Below are positions 55,826-63,382 of a DNA stretch of 64,000 bases, piece by piece. The stretch is taken from the NCBI GenBank assembly GCA_003576695.1, contig QOZQ01000006.1:1-64000 (forward strand), given 5' to 3'. Below the pieces are notes generated by a model. It was not told the DNA's origin and ran no database searches. It saw only the letters and a list, made by a program, of their open reading frames with translations. This DNA comes from Taklimakanibacter lacteus. Its GTDB lineage: Bacteria > Pseudomonadota > Alphaproteobacteria > Rhizobiales > Aestuariivirgaceae. Numbering within the stretch: position 1 is the first letter of the stretch; every line of letters begins with the position of its first letter. The position numbers were made by a program, and so were the translations under genes.

Positions 55826-57276
55826 TGCGCGACCGGCTCTATATAGGGGGCGAATGGCGCCCGCCGGTGAAGGGCGGGAAGATTCCGGTCTTCAATCCCT
55901 ATAGCGAGCAGGTCATTCACCATGTCGCCGCCGGGACCCCTGAGGATGTCGACCTTGCGGTCGCTGCCGCCAAGGCCGCCTTCCCCGCCTGGCGTCAGAC
56001 CTCGGGCTCGGTGCGCGGCATGTTCCTGAAAGCCATCGCCGCCAAGGTGCGCGCGCGCAAGGACGAGCTGGCCCGCCTGTCGTCGCTCAACAATGGCAAG
56101 CCCCTCGCCGAGGCTTTGATCGACATGCAGGATGTCGCCTCGTCCTTCGACTATTATGGCGAGCTTGCCGCCGATCTCGACCGCGAGAGGGACTGCACGG
56201 TCGAAGTGCCGGACAGCGCCTATCGCGCCACGATGCGGCGCGAGCCTCTGGGCGTTGCCGGCCTCATCGTGCCGTGGAATTTTCCGCTGGTGACCACCTC
56301 CTGGAAAGTGGCGCCGGCGCTCGCCGCCGGCTGCACCGTGGTGCTGAAGCCCTCCGAGGTGACGCCGATCGTCGAACTGGAGCTTGGCGCGATTGCCGAC
56401 GAAGTGGGCCTGCCCAGGGGCGTGCTCAATCTCGTCACCGGCCTCGGTCCCGATGTCGGTGCCCCGCTCACCACCCATAAGGACGTCGCCAAGGTCTCTT
56501 TCACCGGCAGCAATGGCGTCGGCTCCCGGGTGATGGCGGCCGCCTCGCAAGGCCCCAAGGCGGTGAGCCTGGAGCTTGGCGGCAAATCGCCGATCGTCGT
56601 CTTCGCCGATGCAGATCTCGATATCGCCACGAATTGCGTGGTGAACGGCATCTTCTTCAATGCCGGCCAGATGTGCTCGGCGACATCCAGGCTGCTGGTC
56701 GAGGAATCGATCGCGCCCAGGCTCATCGAGCGGGTGATTGCCGCGGCGAAAGCGCTGAAGCCGGGCGATCCGCTCAGCTCCGCAACGACCTTGGGTCCTC
56801 TCACCAGCAAGGCCCAATATGACAAGGTCCTGTCCTATATCGCCAGGGGCAAGGCCGAGGGCCTCTCTCTCCTTCTGGGTGGCGGCAGGCCGGAAGGGCT
56901 CGAGACCGGCTGGTTCATCGCTCCCACCCTCTTTGGCGATGTCCCGGTCTCGAGTCCTCTCTGGCGCGAGGAGATTTTCGGCCCGGTCCTGTGCATGCGG
57001 ACCTTCGCCAGCGAAGCAGAGGCGATCGAGCTGGCCAATGACAGCGACTTCGGCCTCGTCGCCACGGTGGTGACGCGCGACAGGGAAAAGAGCGAACGGG
57101 TCGCCGATGCGATCGAGGCGGGCCTCGTCTGGATCAACAGCCCGCAAGTGATCTTCGTCGAAACCTCCTGGGGCGGCTTCAAGGCAAGCGGCATCGGCCG
57201 CGAGCTCGGGCCCTGGGGTCTCGATGCCTATCTGGAAGTGAAGCACAAAGCGCGCCGGCTCATGCCCGCCGCCTGA
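55825..57276 (+). CDS. NAD(P)-dependent aldehyde dehydrogenase, probable 4-guanidinobutyraldehyde dehydrogenase
   Basis: A 483-residue member of the ALDH superfamily. The general-base Glu is in VSLELGGKSPIVVFADADLD (near 248), the nucleophile Cys in FFNAGQMCSATSRLLVEESI (near 284), and the cofactor site in VPWNFPLVTTSWKVAPALAA. It overlaps the decarboxylase gene by one base, so the two should be made in equal amounts. In the AruI pathway of Pseudomonas the aldehyde goes to 4-guanidinobutyrate; this enzyme is the natural candidate. Betaine-aldehyde-like and aminobutyraldehyde activities are alternatives. Confidence 0.88.
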   Translation: MRDRLYIGGEWRPPVKGGKIPVFNPYSEQVIHHVAAGTPEDVDLAVAAAKAAFPAWRQTSGSVRGMFLKAIAAKVRARKDELARLSSLNNGKPLAEALIDMQDVASSFDYYGELAADLDRERDCTVEVPDSAYRATMRREPLGVAGLIVPWNFPLVTTSWKVAPALAAGCTVVLKPSEVTPIVELELGAIADEVGLPRGVLNLVTGLGPDVGAPLTTHKDVAKVSFTGSNGVGSRVMAAASQGPKAVSLELGGKSPIVVFADADLDIATNCVVNGIFFNAGQMCSATSRLLVEESIAPRLIERVIAAAKALKPGDPLSSATTLGPLTSKAQYDKVLSYIARGKAEGLSLLLGGGRPEGLETGWFIAPTLFGDVPVSSPLWREEIFGPVLCMRTFASEAEAIELANDSDFGLVATVVTRDREKSERVADAIEAGLVWINSPQVIFVETSWGGFKASGIGRELGPWGLDAYLEVKHKARRLMPAA

Positions 57277-57287
57277 AAGGGGAAATA

Positions 57288-58742
57288 ATGCAGACGGTCA
57301 GGAACGTCTCGGATTTGCGCAATGTCATGCACCGCAACGAGCAGCCGATCTATTTCATCTCGGCCACCAACTTCAACCTGCTCGGCATCGACCAGTGGGT
57401 GCGCAATCTCAAATTCATCTCCTATATCGATTGCTTCGACGGCCGCCATCCCAATGTCTTCGTGCCTTCGAAGCAGGCGCATGATGAATTCGAATCCATC
57501 GAGGACATCAACAACCACATGCTGCAGCACAAGGACGTCATCGACCATGTGAAGAAGCGGGGCGGCAAGGCCGCCGCCACCTTCCTGATGTTCGACGAGG
57601 AGACCGAGGGCCTGTGCGACGAGCTCGGCATCGATGTGTGGTTCCCGCAAGCGAAGCTCAGGCAGCGCTGCGACAACAAGATGGAGACGGTGCGCATCGG
57701 CAACAAGGCGGGTGTCGCCTCGGTGCCGAACGCGCTCGCCAAGGCATCGAGCTATGACGAGCTGATCAAGGCCGCCGACAAGGCCAGGATCGGCCGCGAC
57801 CTCGTGGTGCAGAGCGCCTTCGGCGATTCCGGCCATACCACTTTCTTCATCGCCAATGAGCAGGACTTCAACCGTCATGCCAGGGACATCACGGGCGAGA
57901 AGGAAGTGAAGATCATGAAGCGGATCAAGTGCCGCGGCGCCACGATGGAGGCTTGCGCCACGAAATCCGGCACGCTGGTCGGCCCGCTTCTGACCGAAGT
58001 CGTGGGCCGCAAGGAACTGACCCCCTATAAGGGCGGCTGGTGCGGCAATGAGATATTCCCCGGCGCCTTCACCGAGAAGGTGCGCAACAAGGCGCGCGAC
58101 ATGGCCTTCCGCTTCGGCAACCGGCTGATCAAGGAAGGCTATCGCGGCTATTTCGATCTCGACTTCCTGATCGATGAGACGGATGGCGAGGTCTATCTGG
58201 GCGAGCTCAATCCGCGCATCTGCGGCGCCTCCTCGATGACCAACCACGCCGCCTTCGCCTATGCCGATGCGCCGCTCTTCCTGTTCCATCTCCTCGAATT
58301 CTCCGGCCTCAAATACAAGATCGATGTCGAGGAGCTGAATGCGCGCTGGGCAAAAAGGGAGTTCATCGATTCCTGGTCGCAGCTCGTCATCAAGGCGACC
58401 GACGAAGTGGTTGACATCGTGACCCATGCGCCGCCGACCGGCGTCTACCGCATGGCGAGCGACGGCTCGGTCTCCTATGACCGCTTCGACTATAACCGCC
58501 AGGCGATCGAGTCCGAGCGCGAGGCCTTCTTCCTGCGCATCACCGGCCCCGGCGATTATCGCTATGAGGGCGCCGATCTCGGCATCCTCATCACCCGCGG
58601 CCGGGTGATGAGCGATGATTTCGATCTCAACGACCGGGCGCGCGACTGGATCAAGGGCATCAAGAAGCTCTATGCGGCGAAACCCCTGACCGAAGTGCAG
58701 CGCGAGGAAGCGCCGGCGCCGGGATCGTTCAAGATTTTGTAG
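57288..58742 (+). CDS. ATP-grasp ligase of unknown specificity
   Basis: A 484-residue protein with a pre-ATP-grasp domain (about 1-125), then an ATP-grasp fold: CDNKMETVRIGNKAGVASVP (about 128-147), VVQSAFGDSGHTTFF (173-187), and the metal-binding end DLDFLIDETDGEVYLGELNP, continuing RICGASS (about 290-316). It may be annotated as biotin carboxylase in databases, but it lacks the biotin carboxylase C-terminal domain order and any acyl-carrier partner. Enzymes of this fold join a carboxylate to an amine through an acyl phosphate. It lies 11 bases after the dehydrogenase, behind GAAAGGGG. Substrates are unknown. Confidence 0.8.
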   Translation: MQTVRNVSDLRNVMHRNEQPIYFISATNFNLLGIDQWVRNLKFISYIDCFDGRHPNVFVPSKQAHDEFESIEDINNHMLQHKDVIDHVKKRGGKAAATFLMFDEETEGLCDELGIDVWFPQAKLRQRCDNKMETVRIGNKAGVASVPNALAKASSYDELIKAADKARIGRDLVVQSAFGDSGHTTFFIANEQDFNRHARDITGEKEVKIMKRIKCRGATMEACATKSGTLVGPLLTEVVGRKELTPYKGGWCGNEIFPGAFTEKVRNKARDMAFRFGNRLIKEGYRGYFDLDFLIDETDGEVYLGELNPRICGASSMTNHAAFAYADAPLFLFHLLEFSGLKYKIDVEELNARWAKREFIDSWSQLVIKATDEVVDIVTHAPPTGVYRMASDGSVSYDRFDYNRQAIESEREAFFLRITGPGDYRYEGADLGILITRGRVMSDDFDLNDRARDWIKGIKKLYAAKPLTEVQREEAPAPGSFKIL

Positions 58743-58808
58743 AAACGACTTCCCTCTCTCCAGTGCGTAGCATGAGAGAGGAAAAATAGATGGTGTTGAG
58801 TTGAACGG

Positions 58809-59837
58809 ATGAACATCGTCTTCGAAGCGATAGCGGAGGACCGGCCGGGGCCGAAATGGCGGGCAATCTATGACCGTCATTGGCACGCCTATAGCCGCTG
58901 GTTCATGCGCGACGGCATGAAGGCGCGGCCGACCTATCTCGCGAGCCTGCGCGCCATCCGCCGCCATATGCCGGAACTGGTGCCGGCCTATGAAGCGGTC
59001 GCCGAAGCGGCCGGCGGCGGCGATCTCGAAGCCCGCTTCCTGGCCATGTGGTGCCCGCCCATGTATGTCGGCGGCTGCTCGCAAGCGATCCTGACCGGCG
59101 CCGAACCCGCCATCATCCGCAATTACGATTACAGCCCCAAGCTTCTCGAAGGCACATGGCTTGCCTCGCGCCTCGCCGGCAAGCGCGTCATCGCCATGGT
59201 CGACTGCCTGTGGGGCGTGCTCGACGGCATCAATGAGGACGGGCTTGCGGCCTCGCTCGCCTTCGGCGGACGCACCGCGGTCGCCGATGGTTTCGGCATC
59301 CCGATCGTGATGCGCTATCTGCTGGAATTCGCCTCGACTGTCGCCGAAGCCGTGACGATCCTCAGGCGCGTGCCGGTCCATATGTCCTATACGGTTTCCC
59401 TTCTCGACCGCGCAGGGCATCACGCCACGGTCTTCGTGGCGCCCGACCGGCCGACCGAGATCGTCGACAGGCGCATCGCCACCAATCATCAGCACGAAGT
59501 GGAATGGCCGCGCCATGCGACGGCGACGCGCTCGCTGGAGCGTGCCGAAAGCCTCGATCAATCCCTGGCCGATAATCCCGATACGGAAACGATGCTGAAG
59601 GCTTTCCTGCGTCCGCCCGCCTATCAGACTTCTTACGGCCGGGGCTACGGTACGCTCTACACGGCGATCTACCGGCCCGAGGATCGTTCCGCCGAACTCA
59701 TCTGGCCGGCGGCGCGCTGGCGCCAGTCCTGCGCCAGCTTCGCCGAGGGTGCGCGCACCATCCTGTTCGCTGAAGGCAATGCGCCGCCCCGGGTCAGGCC
59801 GGCCAAGGGCGTCGCCATTCGTGGAGGCATCCTATGA
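58809..59837 (+). CDS. C45-family autoproteolytic acyltransferase/amidohydrolase
   Basis: A 342-residue Ntn-hydrolase of the isopenicillin-N acyltransferase/tan type. The predicted self-cleavage site is Gly89-Cys90 (YVGGCSQAIL), giving an alpha chain of 89 residues and a beta chain with an N-terminal cysteine nucleophile. The conserved IIRNYDYSPKLLEGTWL and NEDGLAASLAFGGR segments follow. The family cleaves or forms amide bonds of small molecules. Next to an ATP-grasp ligase, this suggests a make/break pair for an amide conjugate. It follows the ligase by 66 bases and overlaps the next gene by 4 bases (ATGA). Confidence 0.82.
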   Translation: MNIVFEAIAEDRPGPKWRAIYDRHWHAYSRWFMRDGMKARPTYLASLRAIRRHMPELVPAYEAVAEAAGGGDLEARFLAMWCPPMYVGGCSQAILTGAEPAIIRNYDYSPKLLEGTWLASRLAGKRVIAMVDCLWGVLDGINEDGLAASLAFGGRTAVADGFGIPIVMRYLLEFASTVAEAVTILRRVPVHMSYTVSLLDRAGHHATVFVAPDRPTEIVDRRIATNHQHEVEWPRHATATRSLERAESLDQSLADNPDTETMLKAFLRPPAYQTSYGRGYGTLYTAIYRPEDRSAELIWPAARWRQSCASFAEGARTILFAEGNAPPRVRPAKGVAIRGGIL

Positions 59838-61084
59838 AAGTGCTGGTGCTGGGCGGCGGCGTGGTCGGCGTGGCGGCGGCTTATTATCTGGGCCGCGACG
59901 GACATGAGGTCGAGGTCATCGAACGCCGCGACAAGCTCGCTGCCGAGACGAGCTATGGCAATGCCGGTCTTGTCTCGCCGGGCGATTCCTATGCCTGGGC
60001 CTCGCCCGCCGCCCTTTCCGTCTTCATCAAGTCGCTCTACCGGCCCGATCTCGGCATCAAGGTGAAGCCCAGCCTCGATCTTCATTTCATCGCCTGGACC
60101 TTCAGGTTCCTGTTCGAATGCACCCATGCGCGCGCTCATATAAACACGCTACGCAAGTTCAGACTGGCGCTCTATTCCAGGACCTGCATCAATGCGATCT
60201 CGGCCGATACGAAGCTCGACTATGATGCCGGGGGCAAGGGCATTCTCTATTTCTACCGCAGCCAGCAGAGCCTCGATGCCGGCGCCCAGCATATGAAGAT
60301 CCTCTCCGACAACGGCCTGACGCTGGAAGTCATCGGCCGCGAGCGGATGGTGGAGCTGGAGCCGGGTCTCAAATCCGCAGCGCCCGAGATCGCCGGCGCG
60401 CTTTATTCGCCTCTCGACCAGACGGGCGACTCCTGCAAATTCTCCCGTAACCTCGCGCGATGGTGCGAGCGGAATCTCTCGATGCGCGTTCACTATGGCA
60501 CGACAGTCAGCGCGATCGAGACGGACGGTGACCGCGTCACCGGCATCATAACCGACAAGGGCCGGATCGCCAGTGACGCCATCGTCGTGGCGCTCGGTCC
60601 CGAGACGCCGCTCCTCACCCGCAAGATCGGTGTCAATGTCCCGATCTATCCGGTCAAAGGCTATTCGGCCACCATTGCGCTCCCCGACCCGTCGCTGGGT
60701 CCCACCATGGGCGGCGTCGATGAGGATCGGTTGATCGCCTATTCGAGGCTCGGCGACCGCTTGCGCGTCGCGAGCACGGCGGAATTCGCAGGCTACGATC
60801 GAAGCCACAAGCCCGCCGACTTCAAGCGCCTTCTCGCCACGGCGAGCGACCTCTTCCCCGGCTGTGTCGATCCGGCGAAGGCCGAATACTGGGCCGGACT
60901 TCGGCCGATGACGCCCACTTCCGTGCCGATGCTGGGACGCGCCCGCTACCGCAATCTGTTCCTCGATTGCGGCCATGGCCATGTCGGCTGGACAATGGCG
61001 GCGGGCTCGGGAAAATTCGTCGCCGATCTGGTCGCGGGCCGCGCGCCTGAGATTGACACGGACGGCCTCCTTTATGTGAACTAG
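59834..61084 (+). CDS. dadA: D-amino-acid dehydrogenase (DadA-like)
   Basis: A 416-residue flavoprotein of the DadA group. The FAD motif is KVLVLGGGVVGVAAAYYLGR at residues 2-21, followed by AAETSYGNAGLVSPGDSYAW, a typical DadA segment. The C-terminal closure is LFLDCGHGHVGWTMAAGSGK. DadA oxidises D-amino acids to 2-oxo acids and passes electrons to the respiratory chain. Beside a racemase and an AruI-like decarboxylase, D-arginine to 2-ketoarginine is the attractive reaction. D-alanine or other substrates cannot be excluded. Confidence 0.87.
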   Translation: MKVLVLGGGVVGVAAAYYLGRDGHEVEVIERRDKLAAETSYGNAGLVSPGDSYAWASPAALSVFIKSLYRPDLGIKVKPSLDLHFIAWTFRFLFECTHARAHINTLRKFRLALYSRTCINAISADTKLDYDAGGKGILYFYRSQQSLDAGAQHMKILSDNGLTLEVIGRERMVELEPGLKSAAPEIAGALYSPLDQTGDSCKFSRNLARWCERNLSMRVHYGTTVSAIETDGDRVTGIITDKGRIASDAIVVALGPETPLLTRKIGVNVPIYPVKGYSATIALPDPSLGPTMGGVDEDRLIAYSRLGDRLRVASTAEFAGYDRSHKPADFKRLLATASDLFPGCVDPAKAEYWAGLRPMTPTSVPMLGRARYRNLFLDCGHGHVGWTMAAGSGKFVADLVAGRAPEIDTDGLLYVN

Positions 61085-61089
61085 CTGTC

Positions 61090-62919
61090 ATGCCCGGCCC
61101 GCAAGTCACCATCGACCTCGAGAAGATCGAAGCGAATACCCGCACCGTCGTCTCCTGGTGCAAAGCCTCAGGCATCTCGATCTTCGGCGTCACCAAGGGC
61201 TCCTGCGGCATGCCGCAAGTGGCGCGCGCCATGCTGCGCGGCGGCGTCAGGGGACTGGGCGAATCGCGGCTGGAAAACATAAGGCGCCTGCGCGGGGCCG
61301 GCATCGATGCGCCGGTGATGCTGCTGCGCAGTCCGCCTCTGTCGCTGATCGACGAGGTTATCCGCACCGTCGATATCAGCCTCAATTCCGAGCTGGCCAT
61401 CATCGCCGAATTGTCGCGCGTCGCCGAACGCATGGGCCGCATCCACGACATCATCCTGATGATCGATCTGGGCGACCTGCGCGAAGGCATCCTGCCTACC
61501 GATCTCATCCCGACCATCGAGCGGATTCTCGAAATGCCCGGCATCCGCATTGCCGGCCTCGGCACCAACCTCACCTGTTTCGGCGCCATCATCCCGACCG
61601 AGGTCAATCTCGGCCAGCTCGCCGATCTGGCCGGGACGGCGCAACAGCGCTTCGGGCTCGATCTCGCTTATATTTCGGGCGGCAATTCGAGCTCGCTCCC
61701 GCTGTTGCTCTCCGGCAATATGCCCAAGGGCATCAATCATCTGCGCATCGGCGAGGCCATCCTGCAGGGCGGGCGCGACACCTTCCTCGACCAGCCGCGC
61801 CAGGAGCTCGACCGCGACGTTTTTCTTCTTTCCGGCGAATTGCTGGAAGTGAAGATGAAGCCGTCCATGCCGATCGGCATTTCGGGCGTCGATGCCTTTG
61901 GCGGGCGCCCGGTCTTCCAGGATATCGGCGAGCGGCTGCGCGGCATCGTCAATATCGGCCGCGAGGATGCCAATATCGAAGGCCTGTTGCCAGTGAAGCA
62001 AGGCGTCACGGTGCTCGGCGCCTCGAGCGATCATCTCATCCTCGACGTCACCGATGCCCGGCCTGTGCCCGAGGTCGGCGACAGAGTGAATTTCCGCATG
62101 AGCTATGGCGCGCTGCTTGCCGCCATGACTTCGGAATATGTGGAGAAGCTGCCCATGTATGACCGCAACACCCAAAACCCGGCCGCCCGCGTGAGCATCT
62201 TCGCCGAGAAGAATGTGGCCGCGGCGCTGCGCAAGCATACGCTCGACGGTAGGCTCGCCAATATCGGCTATGAGGTGGATCTGACGCCCAGGGTCACGGT
62301 GGATGAGATTTCCGCTTCACTTGACCGGCGCGCCCGGCCATTGATCTTCGGCGCCGATCATCGCGCCAGCTTCACCGCGATGAGCGCCGTGGCCGCGACG
62401 CTCGATGCTTTCGGACTTCTGTGGTTCGACGCGATGGCGAGCGTCCTGCCGCAGCAGGACGGCAGCGAATCGGTTCTCTACCGCGCCTTGGGCCTCGGGC
62501 CCGGCACCGGCGCGCTGACGCCGAAACTGTCGCCCGAGAATGTGGTGCTGATCGGCCTGCGCGAGACGGCGCCGGAAGAAGTCGAGATCCTGAAGACGTC
62601 ACGCGTCAAGATCTTCACCATTGCCGATATCGATGCGCTTGGCATGCGCGAGGTGATCCGCCAGGCGGTACAGATCGCTTCCGCCGGCATGCAGGGCTTC
62701 CATGTCAGCTACAATCCCGCAGTGACCGACATTCCGGGCTATTTGCCGGGAACCGGCGGCATCACCGTGCGCGAGACGCATCAGGCAATGGAGGCCATCC
62801 ACCAGAGCAAGTCCATGCGCGCCATGGACATCACCGGTCTCGACGCGGAGGCGGACCCCCGTTTCGCCTCGATGATCGTCCATTTCGCGCTGTCTGCTTT
62901 TGGAAAGCGGATATTGTAA
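61090..62919 (+). CDS. Fusion: ornithine-racemase-like PLP domain plus degenerate arginase-like domain
   Basis: A 609-residue two-domain protein. Residues 1-360 form an alanine-racemase-type barrel close to ornithine racemase: VTIDLEKIEANTRTVVSWCK, the PLP lysine in FGVTKGSCG (Lys36), ISLNSELAIIAELS and IILMIDLGDLREG. Residues ~385-609 look like a ureohydrolase: FGADHRAS (421-428) for GGDHS, WFDAMASV (445-452) for the DAHxD box, and FHVSYNPAVTDIPG (537-550), then GTGG, for SFDxDxxDP. Of the six usual manganese ligands only the His of the first box and the first Asp of the second remain, so arginase activity is unlikely. The domain may bind a guanidino substrate or be structural. Five bases after dadA. 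Confidence 0.8.
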   Translation: MPGPQVTIDLEKIEANTRTVVSWCKASGISIFGVTKGSCGMPQVARAMLRGGVRGLGESRLENIRRLRGAGIDAPVMLLRSPPLSLIDEVIRTVDISLNSELAIIAELSRVAERMGRIHDIILMIDLGDLREGILPTDLIPTIERILEMPGIRIAGLGTNLTCFGAIIPTEVNLGQLADLAGTAQQRFGLDLAYISGGNSSSLPLLLSGNMPKGINHLRIGEAILQGGRDTFLDQPRQELDRDVFLLSGELLEVKMKPSMPIGISGVDAFGGRPVFQDIGERLRGIVNIGREDANIEGLLPVKQGVTVLGASSDHLILDVTDARPVPEVGDRVNFRMSYGALLAAMTSEYVEKLPMYDRNTQNPAARVSIFAEKNVAAALRKHTLDGRLANIGYEVDLTPRVTVDEISASLDRRARPLIFGADHRASFTAMSAVAATLDAFGLLWFDAMASVLPQQDGSESVLYRALGLGPGTGALTPKLSPENVVLIGLRETAPEEVEILKTSRVKIFTIADIDALGMREVIRQAVQIASAGMQGFHVSYNPAVTDIPGYLPGTGGITVRETHQAMEAIHQSKSMRAMDITGLDAEADPRFASMIVHFALSAFGKRIL

Positions 62920-62925
62920 CATCCC

Positions 62926-62949
62926 TCCGGCTTTCGCCGGGATGACGGA
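62926..62949. repeat. Half copy of family A palindromic repeat after the racemase gene
   Basis: The right-end hairpin CCGGCTTTCGCCGGGATGACGG only, six bases after the last gene of the cluster. No T-run follows; it may still help end the transcript. The matching left half and interior are absent. Confidence 0.75.
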
Positions 62950-62980
62950 TTGGGGGAGCGTGCGCTTGTCGGGAACACAC

Positions 62981-63370
62981 TCACTCCGGCACGTGGCACA
63001 CGGCTTCGATATTGTTGCCGTCGAGATCGAGCACGAAGGCGCCATAATAGTCCGGGTGGTAATGCGGCCTGAGGCCCGGCCCACCATTGTCGCGTGCGCC
63101 GGCGGCGATCGCCGCGCGGTAGAATTCCTCGACCGTCTTGCGCGATGAGGCGACGAAGGCGACATGCTGGCCGCCTTTCGGCTTGTCGCCGGTGCCGATC
63201 CAGAAATAGGGCTTGCCATTCTCGCCAAAGCCGGCCGCATGGATGTCCTCCCCCGCCATTTCCGGCGTGACCTCCATGATGACGCTGACGCCAAGCGGCT
63301 TCAGGGCCTTCTCGTAGAAGGCCTTCGCTTTCTCGTAGTCCGCAACCGAGAAACCGACATGATCCAGCAT
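62981..63370 (-). CDS. VOC-superfamily protein (glyoxalase-like)
   Basis: A 129-residue protein with a clear VOC fold: MLDHVGFSVADYEKAKAFYE at the start, GENGKPYFWIGTGDKPKGGQ, then HVAFVASSRKTVEEFYRAAI and YYGAFVLDLDGNNIEAVCH at the end. The metal-ligand positions (His4, then Glu125 in NIEAVCH) are plausible. Close relatives are annotated as glyoxalase/bleomycin-resistance proteins without known substrate. It lies 12 bases after the dioxygenase gene on the same strand, so the two may act together. Confidence 0.85.
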   Translation of the reverse strand: MLDHVGFSVADYEKAKAFYEKALKPLGVSVIMEVTPEMAGEDIHAAGFGENGKPYFWIGTGDKPKGGQHVAFVASSRKTVEEFYRAAIAAGARDNGGPGLRPHYHPDYYGAFVLDLDGNNIEAVCHVPE

Positions 63371-63382
63371 GCTTGCCTCCTG

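Noticed and set aside
57228-59561. A 777-codon open frame on the minus strand across the ATP-grasp and C45 genes
   Set aside because: It mirrors two well-supported plus-strand genes. High GC content leaves long antisense frames open; its translation has no recognisable domain and is rich in low-complexity Arg/Gly/Ala.
61090-62919. Annotating the C-terminal domain as an active arginase or agmatinase
   Set aside because: Only two of the six metal-binding positions are kept by eye, so catalysis of guanidino hydrolysis is not supported.
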